Assembly: GCA_932521035.1 (NCBI GenBank)
Contig: OW051496.1
Span: 2,790,001-2,854,000, forward strand
DNA from: Oscheius dolichura
Taxonomy: Eukaryota > Nematoda > Chromadorea > Rhabditida > Rhabditidae
Length of the DNA stretch: 64,000 nucleotides
Reading direction: 5' to 3'
The notes below the pieces were generated by a model. That model ran no database searches and had not been told where the DNA came from. It saw only the letters and a program-made list of their open reading frames with translations. The translations under genes and the position numbers were made by a program. This document shows, piece after piece, positions 33,975-46,949 of the stretch. Numbering within the stretch: the first letter of the stretch is position 1; every line of letters begins with the position of its first letter.

Positions 33975-36186
33975 TTAGCGGCAGGTTCTGGCCCGCGTCC
34001 GGGCGGCTACCGGGTCAGATCCTTCGTCAACCCTGGTTACAGCATTTGGAAATCCAATTTGACGAAATGAGACAATTGCAGTAGGAGTCCTCTCGTGACA
34101 ATGTTCCTTGAGCTGGAGCACGGCTCTATGGTCTTTCTCCAGACTTTCCACCACATATTCAGCAATAGCATCATCTTCGGACTGCACCAAGCAGGGAGTC
34201 CTGCTACGATTGGTGATTCGCAGCTCGGATGCTGTTGTTCTTGTGACTAGTTGAGTTCCGGCTTTCTGCAGGCGAATCCTCACGCGGTGGCGTTCCCATT
34301 GCCCAAGATTAGCTGCATGAGGCAGTTCTCGCCTGTCAACGTCTCCATCGAGAGGTCGACGGTAGAGGTCTACCTCAATTTCAGGATGCTCTTCCTAAAA
34401 TAAGTATTTGAAACGGGGAAGTACAGGATTCCTTACTTGAAGCGCTTTTTCCACTACTGGGCGACCCCGAGCCGTTCAGCTTTCCGGTGCTGAACCTTGT
34501 AAACACCAGGCAGCCTCTATTCTGATTGCAGAAAACAATCTCATATCTTCGTAGATTGTCTGATATTAGCAGTAGCACTGGAAGGACAACACCAATGACA
34601 ACACCAAGAATATATGAAAACTGAAAAGTCATTATTATTTTAGGAATTACAGCCGTCTTAATATCGGTAAATTGTCGATGTCCTGTCCGACAGGTTCCCG
34701 TGCAGTAATCGTATCCTGGCTGGCTACTCTCTCCACCGGTCGTGCTGAAATAGACATTTACATAAAAGGAACAGCCCATTTTTGATTTAAAAAAGCCTCT
34801 TGAAGCCAAATTCATCTTCTCCCTTCCAACAAATTGTCAAAAGGGCGATCCAATTGCGGTTTCGGCTCAATTTTTTGTCTTCTCTATTTCCATTCCGAAA
34901 GTCATCCAAAGAGAACAGCTAATACCCACCGTCTGCAGCTCCTGGTGGTGGGGCTCCTAGCGGCTCTTCTCCTGGCTGATCAATTTCCTCAATGTATTCT
35001 GAAAAGGGTCATTCATATAGACTTTGTGATGCTTCTGGATGGGAAAGAAGGTAGAGAGAGAGCTGTCAATTACACACAAAAAATAGTCAGCAGACCCATT
35101 TAATTGAGTATTTGGCCCATTTCTCTCTCTCTCTCTCTCCCTTTTTTTCCTAATTTAAACGGCAAACACTTACCGCCGTCGACGTCGGCCGGTACATCTG
35201 GAGCAATTCGAAGGAACTCCGCCTCGGCGTTTCCCAGTTCGCGAAATCCATCTAAAAACGATTTTTGTAGAATTTAAGAGTTTTCTGGCTGGAAATAGAG
35301 GAAAGAACTTTCGAAGAGAGCTTTCGGTTTCAAAAATGATCAAGACCCCCGTCTAGTAGAGCTTTTCGCTCATTTCTCCCTCTTTCTCTCCATTTCCCTC
35401 CCAGAATCCAGCCCAAAAAGTAGCCTTGGCCTACAAAACAAACAGCAAACACTCACCGTGGAACGCATCCTGCTCCGGTCACTTGATGAAGATGCAGCAG
35501 TGGAGAGAGCAAGTGTTGGAGAAGCCGTTGTTCGTGGCGAAGATGGGGGTGTCGGCTCCAAATCTGTAAAAAAGATGTTTTTTATTGATTTCCACTGGAT
35601 TTTTCTATCAAATCCTCCAAAAGAGACCCAAATTTCTCGTTTTGGAACCCGTTTTCACTCCAAAAAAGTGTAGACCCGGCCCAGGATTCTTCCTGCGGGT
35701 CTTTCCAGCCTTTCCTCGAAGTCACCCCACAAAAATGATCTCGGAAACCTGAGATTCAATTGGAAAAACTTACCGAGTTCGGACATCAACGCGGCGATTA
35801 GAACTTCGGCCGATGGAGCAGCTGAACCGGGTCCATCGGACTTGACGGGGGTGTCGGCTCCAGATCTGTAAAAAAGATGTTTTTTATTGATTTCCACTGG
35901 ATTTTTCTATCAAATCCTCTAAAATAGACCCAAAAATTCCCGATTTTGACCCATTTTTAGAGATGAGAAAGCTTACCTGGCTCATTTTCATCTAACAGCC
36001 TATTCTTTCTTGCACGAGCGTGGAAAAGACGCTCTTCCAGTAGTAGTTGATGGCGTCTGACATCCCTTTGTTGCTCTTGGTGGAAGAGGAGGCTCTGGCT
36101 ATGAAGATGGAGCTCGTTGCGATTCACGTCAAGAAATTGAAGAAGTTCGGCTATTTCATCATCGCAGTTTTGGAGCATTTTCTTCT
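33975..36186 (-). CDS. Tentative multi-exon gene: helical N-terminus, low-complexity middle, possible membrane segment
   Basis: A convincing first exon (36186-about 35977) encodes a charged, helical Gln/Leu/Arg-rich stretch (MLQNCDDEIAELLQFLDVN, RHQLLLEERLFHARARKN). Downstream candidate exons (35866-35775, 35566-35457, 35258-35172, 35024-34930) have good splice sites. The middle ones encode Pro/Ser/Ala-rich sequence, and two of them are diverged duplicates. Near 34600 a hydrophobic stretch (FSYILGVVIGVVLPVLLLIS) could be a membrane segment, followed by a charged C-terminal exon (34393-33975). The exons cannot all be joined in one frame, so this may be alternatively spliced, two genes, or partly decayed. 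No family is recognised. Confidence 0.35.
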
Positions 36187-36387
36187 TCACTTCGTTGGAA
36201 CTTACTGAAATAAGTTCATTATTATCTGTTATTTGGGTATATTTTTAGAGGTCATTTTGAGATCTATTGCCGCCGATAAATCACAAAATATAGCCGTTGT
36301 GTCAAGAAACGGGTCCCGACATGACGATAAAGCAAAAAACTGGCAGAAAAATAACCGCTGGGGAACGTTACCTACACTTTTTCGCGC

Positions 36388-36452
36388 GCGCCCACGCTTC
36401 CCTTTTCCTCATGCTGCCGAGATTTTATGGGTGCGGGCCCGCGTCAGAAACA
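36388..36452. mobile_element. Intronic-hairpin family, copy 2 (short)
   Basis: The right arm, CTGCCGAGATTTTATGGGTG with a following GCGGGCCCGCG, matches the family. The left arm is reduced to CGCGCGCGCCCACGC. Confidence 0.55.
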
Positions 36453-37524
36453 ACAGCGCAAAAGACGAAATGCTTTCACATTGGCGCTGCTTAAAGGGGA
36501 TAAGAAAAACTTACTTTGTAGGTGAGTAGAGGTGAGTAAGGTAGACAGCAAAATTTCAGGATGAAGCGAAAAGGGAGAATAACAGCAGCAACTATACACG
36601 CCTCGTTTTTGGTCATCTTCTCCGCCGTGGATCCAACGGGGCGCGCCGGAGGGAAACGCGCCTCTTCCCCGAAGATCCATACGGCCGGGATTCTTGGTGT
36701 CCTCTTTTCCTCCTCCATCTGCACACTTTCCATCTCTATTACCTCCTTGTTCCTGGCAAAAACTCTTGGTTCACACCGACAAAGTTGACGAAAGGACAGG
36801 GTCCTCGTTCCCTTTCCACCCATCTTCCAGTAGGGCTCCTAGTCAAGTGATTCAAATAGCTTTTGTGAAACATATAGTAAGAAGGTCCTGGATCATTTTG
36901 ATGAATGTTTACTGTCTATTTTTGGTAACGAGTTCGTATCAAAATGTTTAGAAAGGGTCAAAATTATATTGCCGGGCCAAAACAACGAAAATTCCGTTAG
37001 GAAGCCGTAGAGCTTCAAATTCCATTCTTGACTGCCTTCCTGTCGCAAGATTGTGTAAAGTGAAAGATTCGACTCCGGTAATTCTAACAGCTATCGTGAA
37101 ACATTTTATGGACCTAGATAATGAAAATCACACACGATCTTCTTGAAAAGTCCGTCTTTGCAGTCATACTTTTATAAATTTGCATAGAAAAAAGAAAAAA
37201 AGGAAAAATTGGCTCAACCAATCAAAAAAGGAGACTTTTACTGCAATTATGTGTACTTTGTAGTTCTGATGGCCTAGGTTATGAAAATTAACCAAAAATT
37301 GACTATAATTCTTGAAAATTCTCTATTTCCTGGTCTAAAATGCACATTTCTTTTCATTTTATGACAATAAAATGTCTCTCTCTGCAGCGTGGAGTGTTGA
37401 TCCAGGATGTGAACTCGCCCACACTCTCCTTTTGTTCTTTTCTATTTCAATTCAATTTCAAAGTTTATTCACCCCCTGACATCCTCTAGATATAAACGAA
37501 AGCCTAATAAACCAGGCTCATCCG

Positions 37525-38358
37525 ATGAATCTTCTACATCTTTTCCCTCTGGTGGCCGTCGTCTATTCGTGGTACTGTCCCTCCGCGCCGAATCTGCCAT
37601 ACGAAGGAGAGAAATGCTTCCACTTCTCAATGAGACCAGAAGAATTTCAACTGAATTTCGACGCTGCTCAAACGGCTTGCCAAAAATTAGGAGGATCATT
37701 GGCATCAATCACCAGCAAATTTCAATACGACTACATTAAAGGTATTATTAATTTAATGATATTTTGACGAAATTTTGTATTTAGCAATGACACAGGTCAT
37801 CCCAAATGGTAGTGGTTACCGTATTGGACTGTTAGTCGGTTATAACCACTGGATGGATGGATCAATTCTTGATTTTACCAAGTTTCCAGCATCAGCAGCT
37901 AACAATATAGGCCAGTACCCAACGGTAGCCATTACCAAGAGCAATTATGAAACGTGGATGTCAGTTTTTCTTCTTGGAATTAGCCTAAACGACGCCCCTT
38001 TTTCAGATCTCAACCAAGAGAAGCTCTAAACGGATACGTTTGCAGTATGTGGATTCGCCCTCTGCCTACACAAATAACTCCCACGTATTGTCCGAACGGG
38101 GGCCAAGCTATAATTCGTAGGTTTTTTTCTATCTAAAGTGACTTGTGGTCTTGTCACAATCACATACGGAGAGAATAATTTTCAGCTTTCCAAGGAATGG
38201 GCTCAACGGGATGTCCTTTGGGCTTCGCTGGCACGCTGACATACTGTTGCCCTGTCTGCAAGAAAGGAGGAGTGCCGCTATTCACCCCTTTCAGCAATAC
38301 TTGTCCCACTGCAACCCATGACGGTAACGACAATTGCTGCCCTAAAAATCCTAATTAA
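37525..38358 (+). CDS. Secreted C-type lectin-like protein with Cys-rich tail
   Basis: Four exons (37525-37741, 37785-37959, 38007-38116, 38186-38358) join in phase. A signal peptide (MNLLHLFPLVAVVYS) leads into a C-type lectin-like domain: GEKCFHF, the long helix region AAQTACQKLGGSLASI, then YRIGLLVGYNHWMDGS and NGYVCSM. The EPN/QPD-type sugar-specificity motif and the WND calcium site are not clear, so carbohydrate binding is doubtful. The C-terminus is a separate Cys-rich stretch (GCPLGFAGTLTYCCPVC and DNCCPKNPN) giving extra disulfides. Nematode lectin-like proteins are often immune or cuticle/gut secreted factors; that role is inferred from the family alone. Confidence 0.82.
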
Positions 38359-38719
38359 TACGGCAGAAAATGTCGGCAAAAAATAAATTCATTTGTTAGT
38401 AACTCTTATGTTAATAAAAAAGCAAAAATGAACGGGAAAAAATTGCCAGACTCCGCACGTGAACCCTCAACGCTCCATTAGAAACCCCATTCCGATGAGA
38501 GAAGATAAAGCTGGACCAAAACATAAAATAACTCAAAAACTATTCATTACTAAAAATATATCTGGACTAGACAATAAAACAAACGATTGATAATATAGAT
38601 GGAAGACGTTGTATCGAAGAAGAGAAGGAGGAGGCTCTTCTCAAGGCGAACAAGGAGGACGTCCATTGCCGTCTGGATCTCTACAATCATTCCAATTATA
38701 GCTATAATAATTAGAATAC

Positions 38720-39770
38720 TCACTGTTTCGCCTTCAGCTGGCTTTTCAGCTTGTTGATCATCGTATTCTTCCGAGTGAATGAGCCCAGATATGTGGATAA
38801 GATGGTGACGCGCTTATCCAGCTTGTCTTCGAGTTTCTCTATCTCCAAATTCTGCCAATAGATCTGTTCCTCCATCCGCTTCGTGTTCTTCTTGTTGTTT
38901 TCCGCCTTCTCCCGCTCGTCGGCCAGCATCTTCTCCAGTTTCGAAGCCTTCTCCTTCTGCTTGTCCATTTCACTCTTCAGCGGTTCAATTGTCTGATTCT
39001 TCTGCTTCAAAATAGCCGCCAATTTCGAGATCTTCTTCTTCTCCCGTTTGTTATTCTTCTTCAATACCATAATCACATATTTAATCACTCATTTGAAGAG
39101 ACTACTTTTGGCGCCAATTGACTGCCCGTCTCCGGGCCGAGACCAGCCAGGGAGGGAGTTCTCGGGAACAGCTTGCTTCTTCTGGTTGGGAGCCATAGAA
39201 AAACTGCGACGACTCTTACAGAGACGGCTGGCACCACGAGGGAAAGACGACCTGGCCCGCTTAGCCTTCGTCTTCTTGACTGGCTTCGCCTCGAGGATGA
39301 GATTCTTCTTGCAGCTGCAAACAACAGCATAGAACGTTGACATCACTTCGGGAGACCATCTCATCCATTTGATAGGAGTATTTTCCTGAAAAGAATGGAT
39401 AACATCGTCTTCAAAAAAGCAAAAAGGCTCAACCACTGTGGGCATCGAACCCGCGCTGTTCGCCAAGGCGCGCGCGCTACAACGCACTGCGCTATCTGAC
39501 AACTGCTATAATGCAACATTTGACTGTAAACAGACCGACTAGAATCTGGCGATTGATCAAGGAGACCTGCTCAATCATCGTCGTGCGATCGCGTCCCTCC
39601 AGCTTGTTGTCATCGTAGAATTTCTTGTTGAATTCCTTCCGCTGATCCCTCGTAGCCGGTTAGCCGTTTTGACGGAAACGGGGAAGATATTCCTTTCCAT
39701 AGGCGGCTGCATCAAATGGTGGTTTAGAGGCGAATCCTCGAAGAAAGAAAGAGACTACAGTAGTCGTCGT
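38720..39770 (-). CDS. Coiled-coil protein, possibly broken
   Basis: On the minus strand an upstream segment (PFDAAAYGKEYLPRFRQNG, then RDQRKEFNKKFYDDNKLEG and MIEQVSLINRQ) is interrupted by an in-frame TAA at about 39660. The next part (WMRWSPEVMSTFYAVV, followed by a basic stretch KPVKKTKAKRARSS) ends at 39089, and a strongly charged coiled coil follows to 38720 (KQKEKASKLEKMLADERE; EIEKLEDKLDKR). A 47-base intron would bypass the stop at 39091. The tRNA-like element at 39427-39502 sits in the presumed intron between the two upstream parts. The function is not recognised; the TAA may mark a pseudogene or a missed small intron. Confidence 0.45.
39427..39502 (-). repeat. tRNA-like sequence in an intron
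   Basis: Minus strand: A-box-like TAGCGCAGTGCG, then GCGCGCGCC, then B-box GGGTTCGATGCCC. The acceptor stem does not pair, and the anticodon arm is GC-rich and irregular, as in the element at 1282-1356. Confidence 0.45.
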
Positions 39771-40008
39771 CGATTTGAGAAGGCCAGTCTTGAACAACAT
39801 CCTCCAATAGAAGAAACAATGTAAATGGACCTCGCTGCGGCTTCTGTTCCCGTCGAAACCTCGTCAACTCGTCGGGTTACGGTAAAATTTCAGTCGAAAA
39901 CCAGAAAAAAAGCGAAAAATAAGGTCAAAATGACAAGAAAAGACCCAGCAGGTTACGGCAATTGGCGATTATTTGACTTTTCCGCCCATCTGGTGAGCGG
40001 TGGTCAAT

Positions 40009-40882
40009 ATGAAGCGTCTCCTGCTACTGCTGCTGAAAATTGTCATCTTCTTCTACAGTACCCCGGCTGCTGTCTCTGCCGCCGATGCTACCATAAATCT
40101 ATCGCTGAAATATGGAAAATGTGACGGGAATCAGCCTCTCGCTGCCGGTGGTAACATCGTTCAACTCGGTCCGGAGAAGTGGCTCCTCGTCGTGGCGGAT
40201 AAGGCCACCGGCCAGATTGACTACGTTCAGCCGTTATCCCATCCGACTGAGAACATAGATGGTGATTTCAGTTGGACTCTGGTTCGTTTTCCCTCTTTTT
40301 TTGACCCAGGGAGCATCTGGATTCCGTGCCGCCGCACCCGTAAAATCTCGTTAGCTGCGCGTTTTTCCTTCGGGCGTGCCAAATCTTCTTATGGCGCACT
40401 TGCCGAGACCGTACGGGTGCGGGCGCGCGACCACTGAAAGTCTTTCAATCCATTTATTTCCATTATTTTATTTTTTTTTTTGGTTTCAGAACCCGAAGAA
40501 TGTTCCCCTGCCGATAACTGATCCTAAAAAGGAGTTGCACGTGGTGATGTTTGTCCGAACACCGCGGGATGACATGATGACCGGCATCGACAATCAGATC
40601 TTCTACGGCTATGATGGAAAGCACGCGTGGGGAAAGGACAGCCAGTCCAAGCCGTACGACACGCTGGATAAGTCGCCTTTCCGGCTGACTGAGATCAAGT
40701 TCACCTATAAAAAAGACGGGAAGGATCATCCGCTGTTCGAGGCAAAGGAAGCCAACTGCAACACGGAGGATCTGGAGGCCTGGGTTGCTAATCACGGACT
40801 GTACCGGGTGGAGAAGAGGAACAACTCGCCGTTCTATACAAATCTCTACTATTGGCCTCAAGTCGGCAAAGTTTTCAGCTAG
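40009..40882 (+). CDS. Secreted protein of unknown function (221 residues)
   Basis: Two exons (40009-40281 and 40490-40882) join at codon boundaries. A strong signal peptide (MKRLLLLLLKIVIFFYS, with a cleavage-like region PAAVSA) precedes a soluble domain with KYGKCDGNQPLAAGGN, EKWLLVVADKATG and FYGYDGKHAWGKD. Only two Cys are present after the signal. I do not recognise the fold. The 208-base intron contains an inverted-repeat element of the same family as the one inside the three-finger gene. Confidence 0.7.
40322..40433. mobile_element. Intronic-hairpin family, copy 3
   Basis: Left arm GCCGCACCCGTAAAATCTCG and right arm CCGAGACCGTACGGGTGCGG form an imperfect inverted repeat around a different centre, with no clear B-box. 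The outermost GCGCGCG is shared with copy 1. Confidence 0.7.
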
Positions 40883-40999
40883 ATTATAAGGATAAAAATT
40901 TTTACCCTTCTTAAAGAATGTATTTTTTGTTTTATTCTTCTCGTTACCAATTCTTCTTGTAAAAAATGGAGAATATCCGTCACGGATCGATGTTCTATT

Positions 41000-42120
41000 T
41001 TAGAACGAATCCTTCGCTTCTTTCCTCGACTTCCTTGCTATTTCCTGGCAATATCTTCGACTCCGTAGCTGTTGGTTGTTCCCTGGAATAAAATAAAATA
41101 GAGCGTGGAAAATAAATAAATAACAATTAAAATAAAATTAGCAAACTTACATAAGCCATTCATGTTGCAATGCATCTTCTGCCTTTTGCTCACATTGTAT
41201 CGAAGAAGAGCATTTAGTAGACGAAATCCGGCTTCAGTCAATTTTGTACTGGGAAGCGTCTCTCGAAGCCGGTTGCATGCGAATTGTGGCAGGTTGACGC
41301 TTTTTACAACTGGAAGCTCTCCGAAACCTGGCCAGATTTTTTCATTCGAACTTCCTGGTGCCTAAAAATCCAGACATCTAAGCAGAGTTAATAATTTTAC
41401 CATGAAGATTTTTTTCAATTTGACTTTGTTCGCTTTCTCTGGGGAAGAGAGGTTTCTGCAGGATGAGTTCGGCCATAATACATCCAACGAAAAAGTTCTG
41501 GTGCTCTGTACGCAAGTGTGACAACAACGGGCGTATATGGCTTGAGAGGATCGCCAAATTCTCTTGCTAAACCAAAATCGGCTATCTTCAAAGCGCCTCT
41601 GCTGGATAACAACAAATTTGATGTTTTTAGATCTCGATGAAGCACCCACAAGCCGTGCATATGTTTTAATCCGGATAGCAGTTGCTTCATCAAACTTTTT
41701 TGTACACCTAAAATATAAAATTAATATGAGAAAAATATAAAACAAACCAATACTGAAGCTTCTATTTTTCTGTCGCATAGTCTCCATTAGTGATTCAATA
41801 TCCTGCTCAACAAATTCCATAACGAGGTAAATTTGGTCTAACGTTGAGCCAACAACAACTTCTTTTAGCTAAAATAGAATGTATAAATAGTAACAATAAT
41901 AAAGGAACATACGTTGACAATATTTGGATGCTTTTCGCATTTTAGAAGCATGTTGATCTCTCGAATTGATGTAATTGGGAAGCCGTCTCGTTCTTTTTTT
42001 ATTTTTAATTTCTTCAATGCAACTGTTTCACCTAGACATTTGTCATAAATAATATAAAAATTTCAATGTTTTTTCGGCTCTGTGTTGTTCGAAGAAATTA
42101 TTGCACCTTGTATTTTCTCC
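41000..42120 (-). pseudogene. CDK11 (PITSLRE)-like kinase pseudogene
   Basis: Exons on the minus strand encode most of a CDK11-type kinase domain: [20 protein letters not shown] with the PITSIRE helix, [40 protein letters not shown] with the catalytic Asp, and [20 protein letters not shown]. It is broken in several ways. The Gly-rich loop is missing. TLWYRAPE has become TLAYRAPE. About 40 bases after RAPEL are deleted with a frameshift, so VGCIMAEL and [18 protein letters not shown] continue in another frame without the DMWS Asp helix. A second frameshift splits YNVSK from AEDALQHEWL. The break pattern makes an active kinase very unlikely. Confidence 0.8.
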
Positions 42121-42291
42121 GCCATAAAGAAGTGATTGCAAAACAATCGAAAAAATTTTGACGGCACGGCTATCCGGCTAATCCTTTACTAATCATCCCC
42201 AAATCCATTATTTTTCGGGTCAAAACCATCGTAAGCTCTCTTCCGGCCATCATAGGTCATTCTCTCAACTAACTTCCCCCGGGCTGGTCGA

Positions 42292-43152
42292 ATGGCCACC
42301 ACTCCTGCTGCTATCGTCGCCACGTCCTGCCTCGACGGGATGCACGAAGACTACAAACTGATGTCCAGGAAGCGGCTCCAGGAATGGTTCCTGCCCCATA
42401 TCTACAAGAAAGCGGAACTGGCCGACCTCTCCAGGGCCATCATCTACATGGATCTACTGGCCCTGCTGTTCCCTTCGACGGCGCCGCTGCTCAAAGGACG
42501 GAAGGAGAACAGCCGCGGAGATTTTGACAACCGTCACAATTTTCTGATCCTGATGAAAATGCTGGCCAAAGTCTCCGTCAAGAAGGAGATGGATGTGGAT
42601 AAGTTGGCCAAGACGAATCTCATGGCCAACTGGGAATTCACCCGCTGGTTCATCTACTTCCACGACGTGAATGCCGGCCTGGTCGCCCATGTTCCGCCGA
42701 CTCCCGGCTTCTCCACTCCTCGAAATGCCAGGAGGTACACTTTCTTCTCCCTTCTCGTCAAATTTCATTGTTTTAGAATGTCCATCCTTCCCAGCTTTTC
42801 GCGAGCGAGCCTGGCCAGCAGCAGCCGGGTGACCCTGACCAACAACAGGCGCTTCAGCATCGCTTCGACCATCAGTGTACCGGCTACGCCGGTGAGGAGG
42901 ACTCCGCAAGCAGCTGCGAAGGAAACGGCTCCTCCCCCGCCGACTGTGGTTGACCCAGTTGTGAAAAAAGCCACCGCTACGCAGACGGCCCGTGAGATCG
43001 CCACCCAGACGGAGCCGATGCGAAAGCAGGAAGAAGAAGAGCAGCAGCCGGCGGACGACGTCAGCCATCTTCGCCGCATGCCGAGGGACTCCATCGAAGT
43101 GCCCTACCGGGACGGCGCTCCAAAGAAATTCAAATATCAGAGCCGTAAATAA
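42292..43152 (+). CDS. EB1/MAPRE-like protein with calponin-homology domain
   Basis: Two exons (42292-42734 and 42777-43152) separated by a 42-base intron without a stop. Residues of about 24-125 match the EB1 calponin-homology fold: MSRKRLQEWF, IYMDLLALLFPSTAPLLKG, NRHNFLILMKMLAKVSVKK, DVDKLAKTNLMANWEFTRWF and FHDVN. In EB1 this domain binds growing microtubule plus ends. The C-terminal half is a Ser/Thr/Arg-rich basic linker (SRASLASSSRVTL; RRTPQAAAK) ending in PKKFKYQSRK. The usual EB1 coiled-coil dimerisation domain is not apparent, so this may be a divergent family member. Confidence 0.8.
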   Translation: MATTPAAIVATSCLDGMHEDYKLMSRKRLQEWFLPHIYKKAELADLSRAIIYMDLLALLFPSTAPLLKGRKENSRGDFDNRHNFLILMKMLAKVSVKKEMDVDKLAKTNLMANWEFTRWFIYFHDVNAGLVAHVPPTPGFSTPRNARRYTFFSLLVKFHCFRMSILPSFSRASLASSSRVTLTNNRRFSIASTISVPATPVRRTPQAAAKETAPPPPTVVDPVVKKATATQTAREIATQTEPMRKQEEEEQQPADDVSHLRRMPRDSIEVPYRDGAPKKFKYQSRK

Positions 43153-43353
43153 ATGAGAAGAAACATAAAGGAATTCTATTGGATGTTCGTTCTCTTCTCC
43201 TCTTCTTTCAATATTTTTTTTCTTTCCTTTTTTCGTGAACTCACTTATCTGTTGGAAAAACTTTTCTGAAAGTTATTTTTTTTATTTACAATATAAACTT
43301 TACAAGAATATGTACAAAACCCGAATAATCACAAAAAAAAATTAGTCAACTTA

Positions 43354-44049
43354 TCATTTACTTGTCGCTGCAGGCAGCAGAAGATTGTCTGTGCTTCCTT
43401 TTGACACTAATATCACTTGATTGTTATCTCCAGTAGCGCCTAATATTCGTTTCGTATATTCCAAAATATTGTCAATCTTTTCCGGCCCAGAAAGCTTCGA
43501 ATCGAGATTGAAGAAGCTGAAAAATATTTGGTAAAAATAACAAGGAAAAAAAACGGCTAAAACAAGTAACACATTGTAATAAATAAGAACTAACCATCCG
43601 TTGTCGTCTTTTAGAGCAGTGTACCAATGTCGTCCATTCCACAACGGTATAATGCTTTTACTGGGAACGTTGAAGATAATAGCATGTAGAGCATCGAAAT
43701 TTATGCGATCCGGCGGCTGGCGAGCGTCAAACCATAGCATCTAAACAAATAAACATAAAACAAACTCGTATTTGCTCACCTGGAGATCAGATAGAGAAAG
43801 TGCAGCCATCAATACATTCACGTCATAATTTCCGAGGCCAAACCACGATCTATAAATAAACATTGTTGAGTAAAAAAATACACTGAAAAAAAAAGAGAAA
43901 ACCACAAACCTATGAGGGTTGAACCACCGACTGTCATTGAGAGAGTAACAGATTTCATCTAGTGAGATTGCAGTCCATTCCTTCCGTTGAAGAAGCGCAT
44001 TCAAAGCGTGTACAAGGCAATACTGCCTGCTTTGACGCTCGTGGTACAT
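43354..44049 (-). CDS. Josephin-domain deubiquitinase (JOSD type)
   Basis: Four exons (44049-43910, 43849-43780, 43740-43595, 43516-43354) join in phase. The catalytic Cys lies in RQYCLVHALNALLQ close to the N-terminus, the catalytic His in GRHWYTAL, and the third catalytic residue is probably the Asn in the following FFNLDSKL. SWFGLGNYDVNVLMAAL matches the helical region of the fold. The length (about 170 residues) fits the stand-alone Josephin proteins JOSD1/2 and not ataxin-3, as there are no ubiquitin-interacting motifs. Expected role: cysteine protease acting on ubiquitin conjugates. Confidence 0.88.
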
Positions 44050-44304
44050 CGTAGAGAAGTTAAACCTCTGAGAATAAGGGAAATACGACCACGATTCATC
44101 ACGACAAGAAGATACACCTGATTGCTACCCTTCCCATATCGTACAGTTACAAACTGCCCATAGAAAAACATAATTCATCATAAAAAAATTTATTAGAGCC
44201 CCCGAGAGCCCGCATTCACAAATAAATAATAAAAAAATCACAAAAAAAATTACACGTATGAAGCCCTATTAGGGCAAAACAAACAAAAAGGAGATCGTCT
44301 TCGT

Positions 44305-46806
<2,502 letters not shown>

Positions 46807-46918
46807 CGCTCTGAAAATGAAAATATAAGAATGGAAGGTGAACAATAAAAGAAAAAATCCCAGCTGCGAGAGAACTAGAATGGTTTGCGACTGGTCAGGA
46901 GACGGGCGCACAAATGAA

Positions 46919-46942
46919 GGCCACGTGTACACATACGTGTAC
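46919..46942 (-). promoter_or_regulatory. Candidate unfolded-protein-response element upstream of BiP
   Basis: GGCCACGTGTAC (46919-46930) followed by ACATACGTGTAC puts two ACGTG cores about 115-135 bases upstream of the BiP start. GCCACGTG/T-type cores are bound by XBP-1/ATF6-class bZIP factors. A further TTCTCGAA at about 47123 resembles half of a heat-shock element. Confidence 0.45.
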
Positions 46943-46949
46943 GGGCGGG

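Noticed and set aside
36491..36823. Overlapping open frames on both strands, one with a signal-peptide-like start (36561)
   Set aside because: Neither strand has convincing splice partners or a known domain, and they exclude each other.
42454..43068. 204-residue minus-strand open frame
   Set aside because: Shadow of the EB1-like gene, which has a clear calponin-homology domain.
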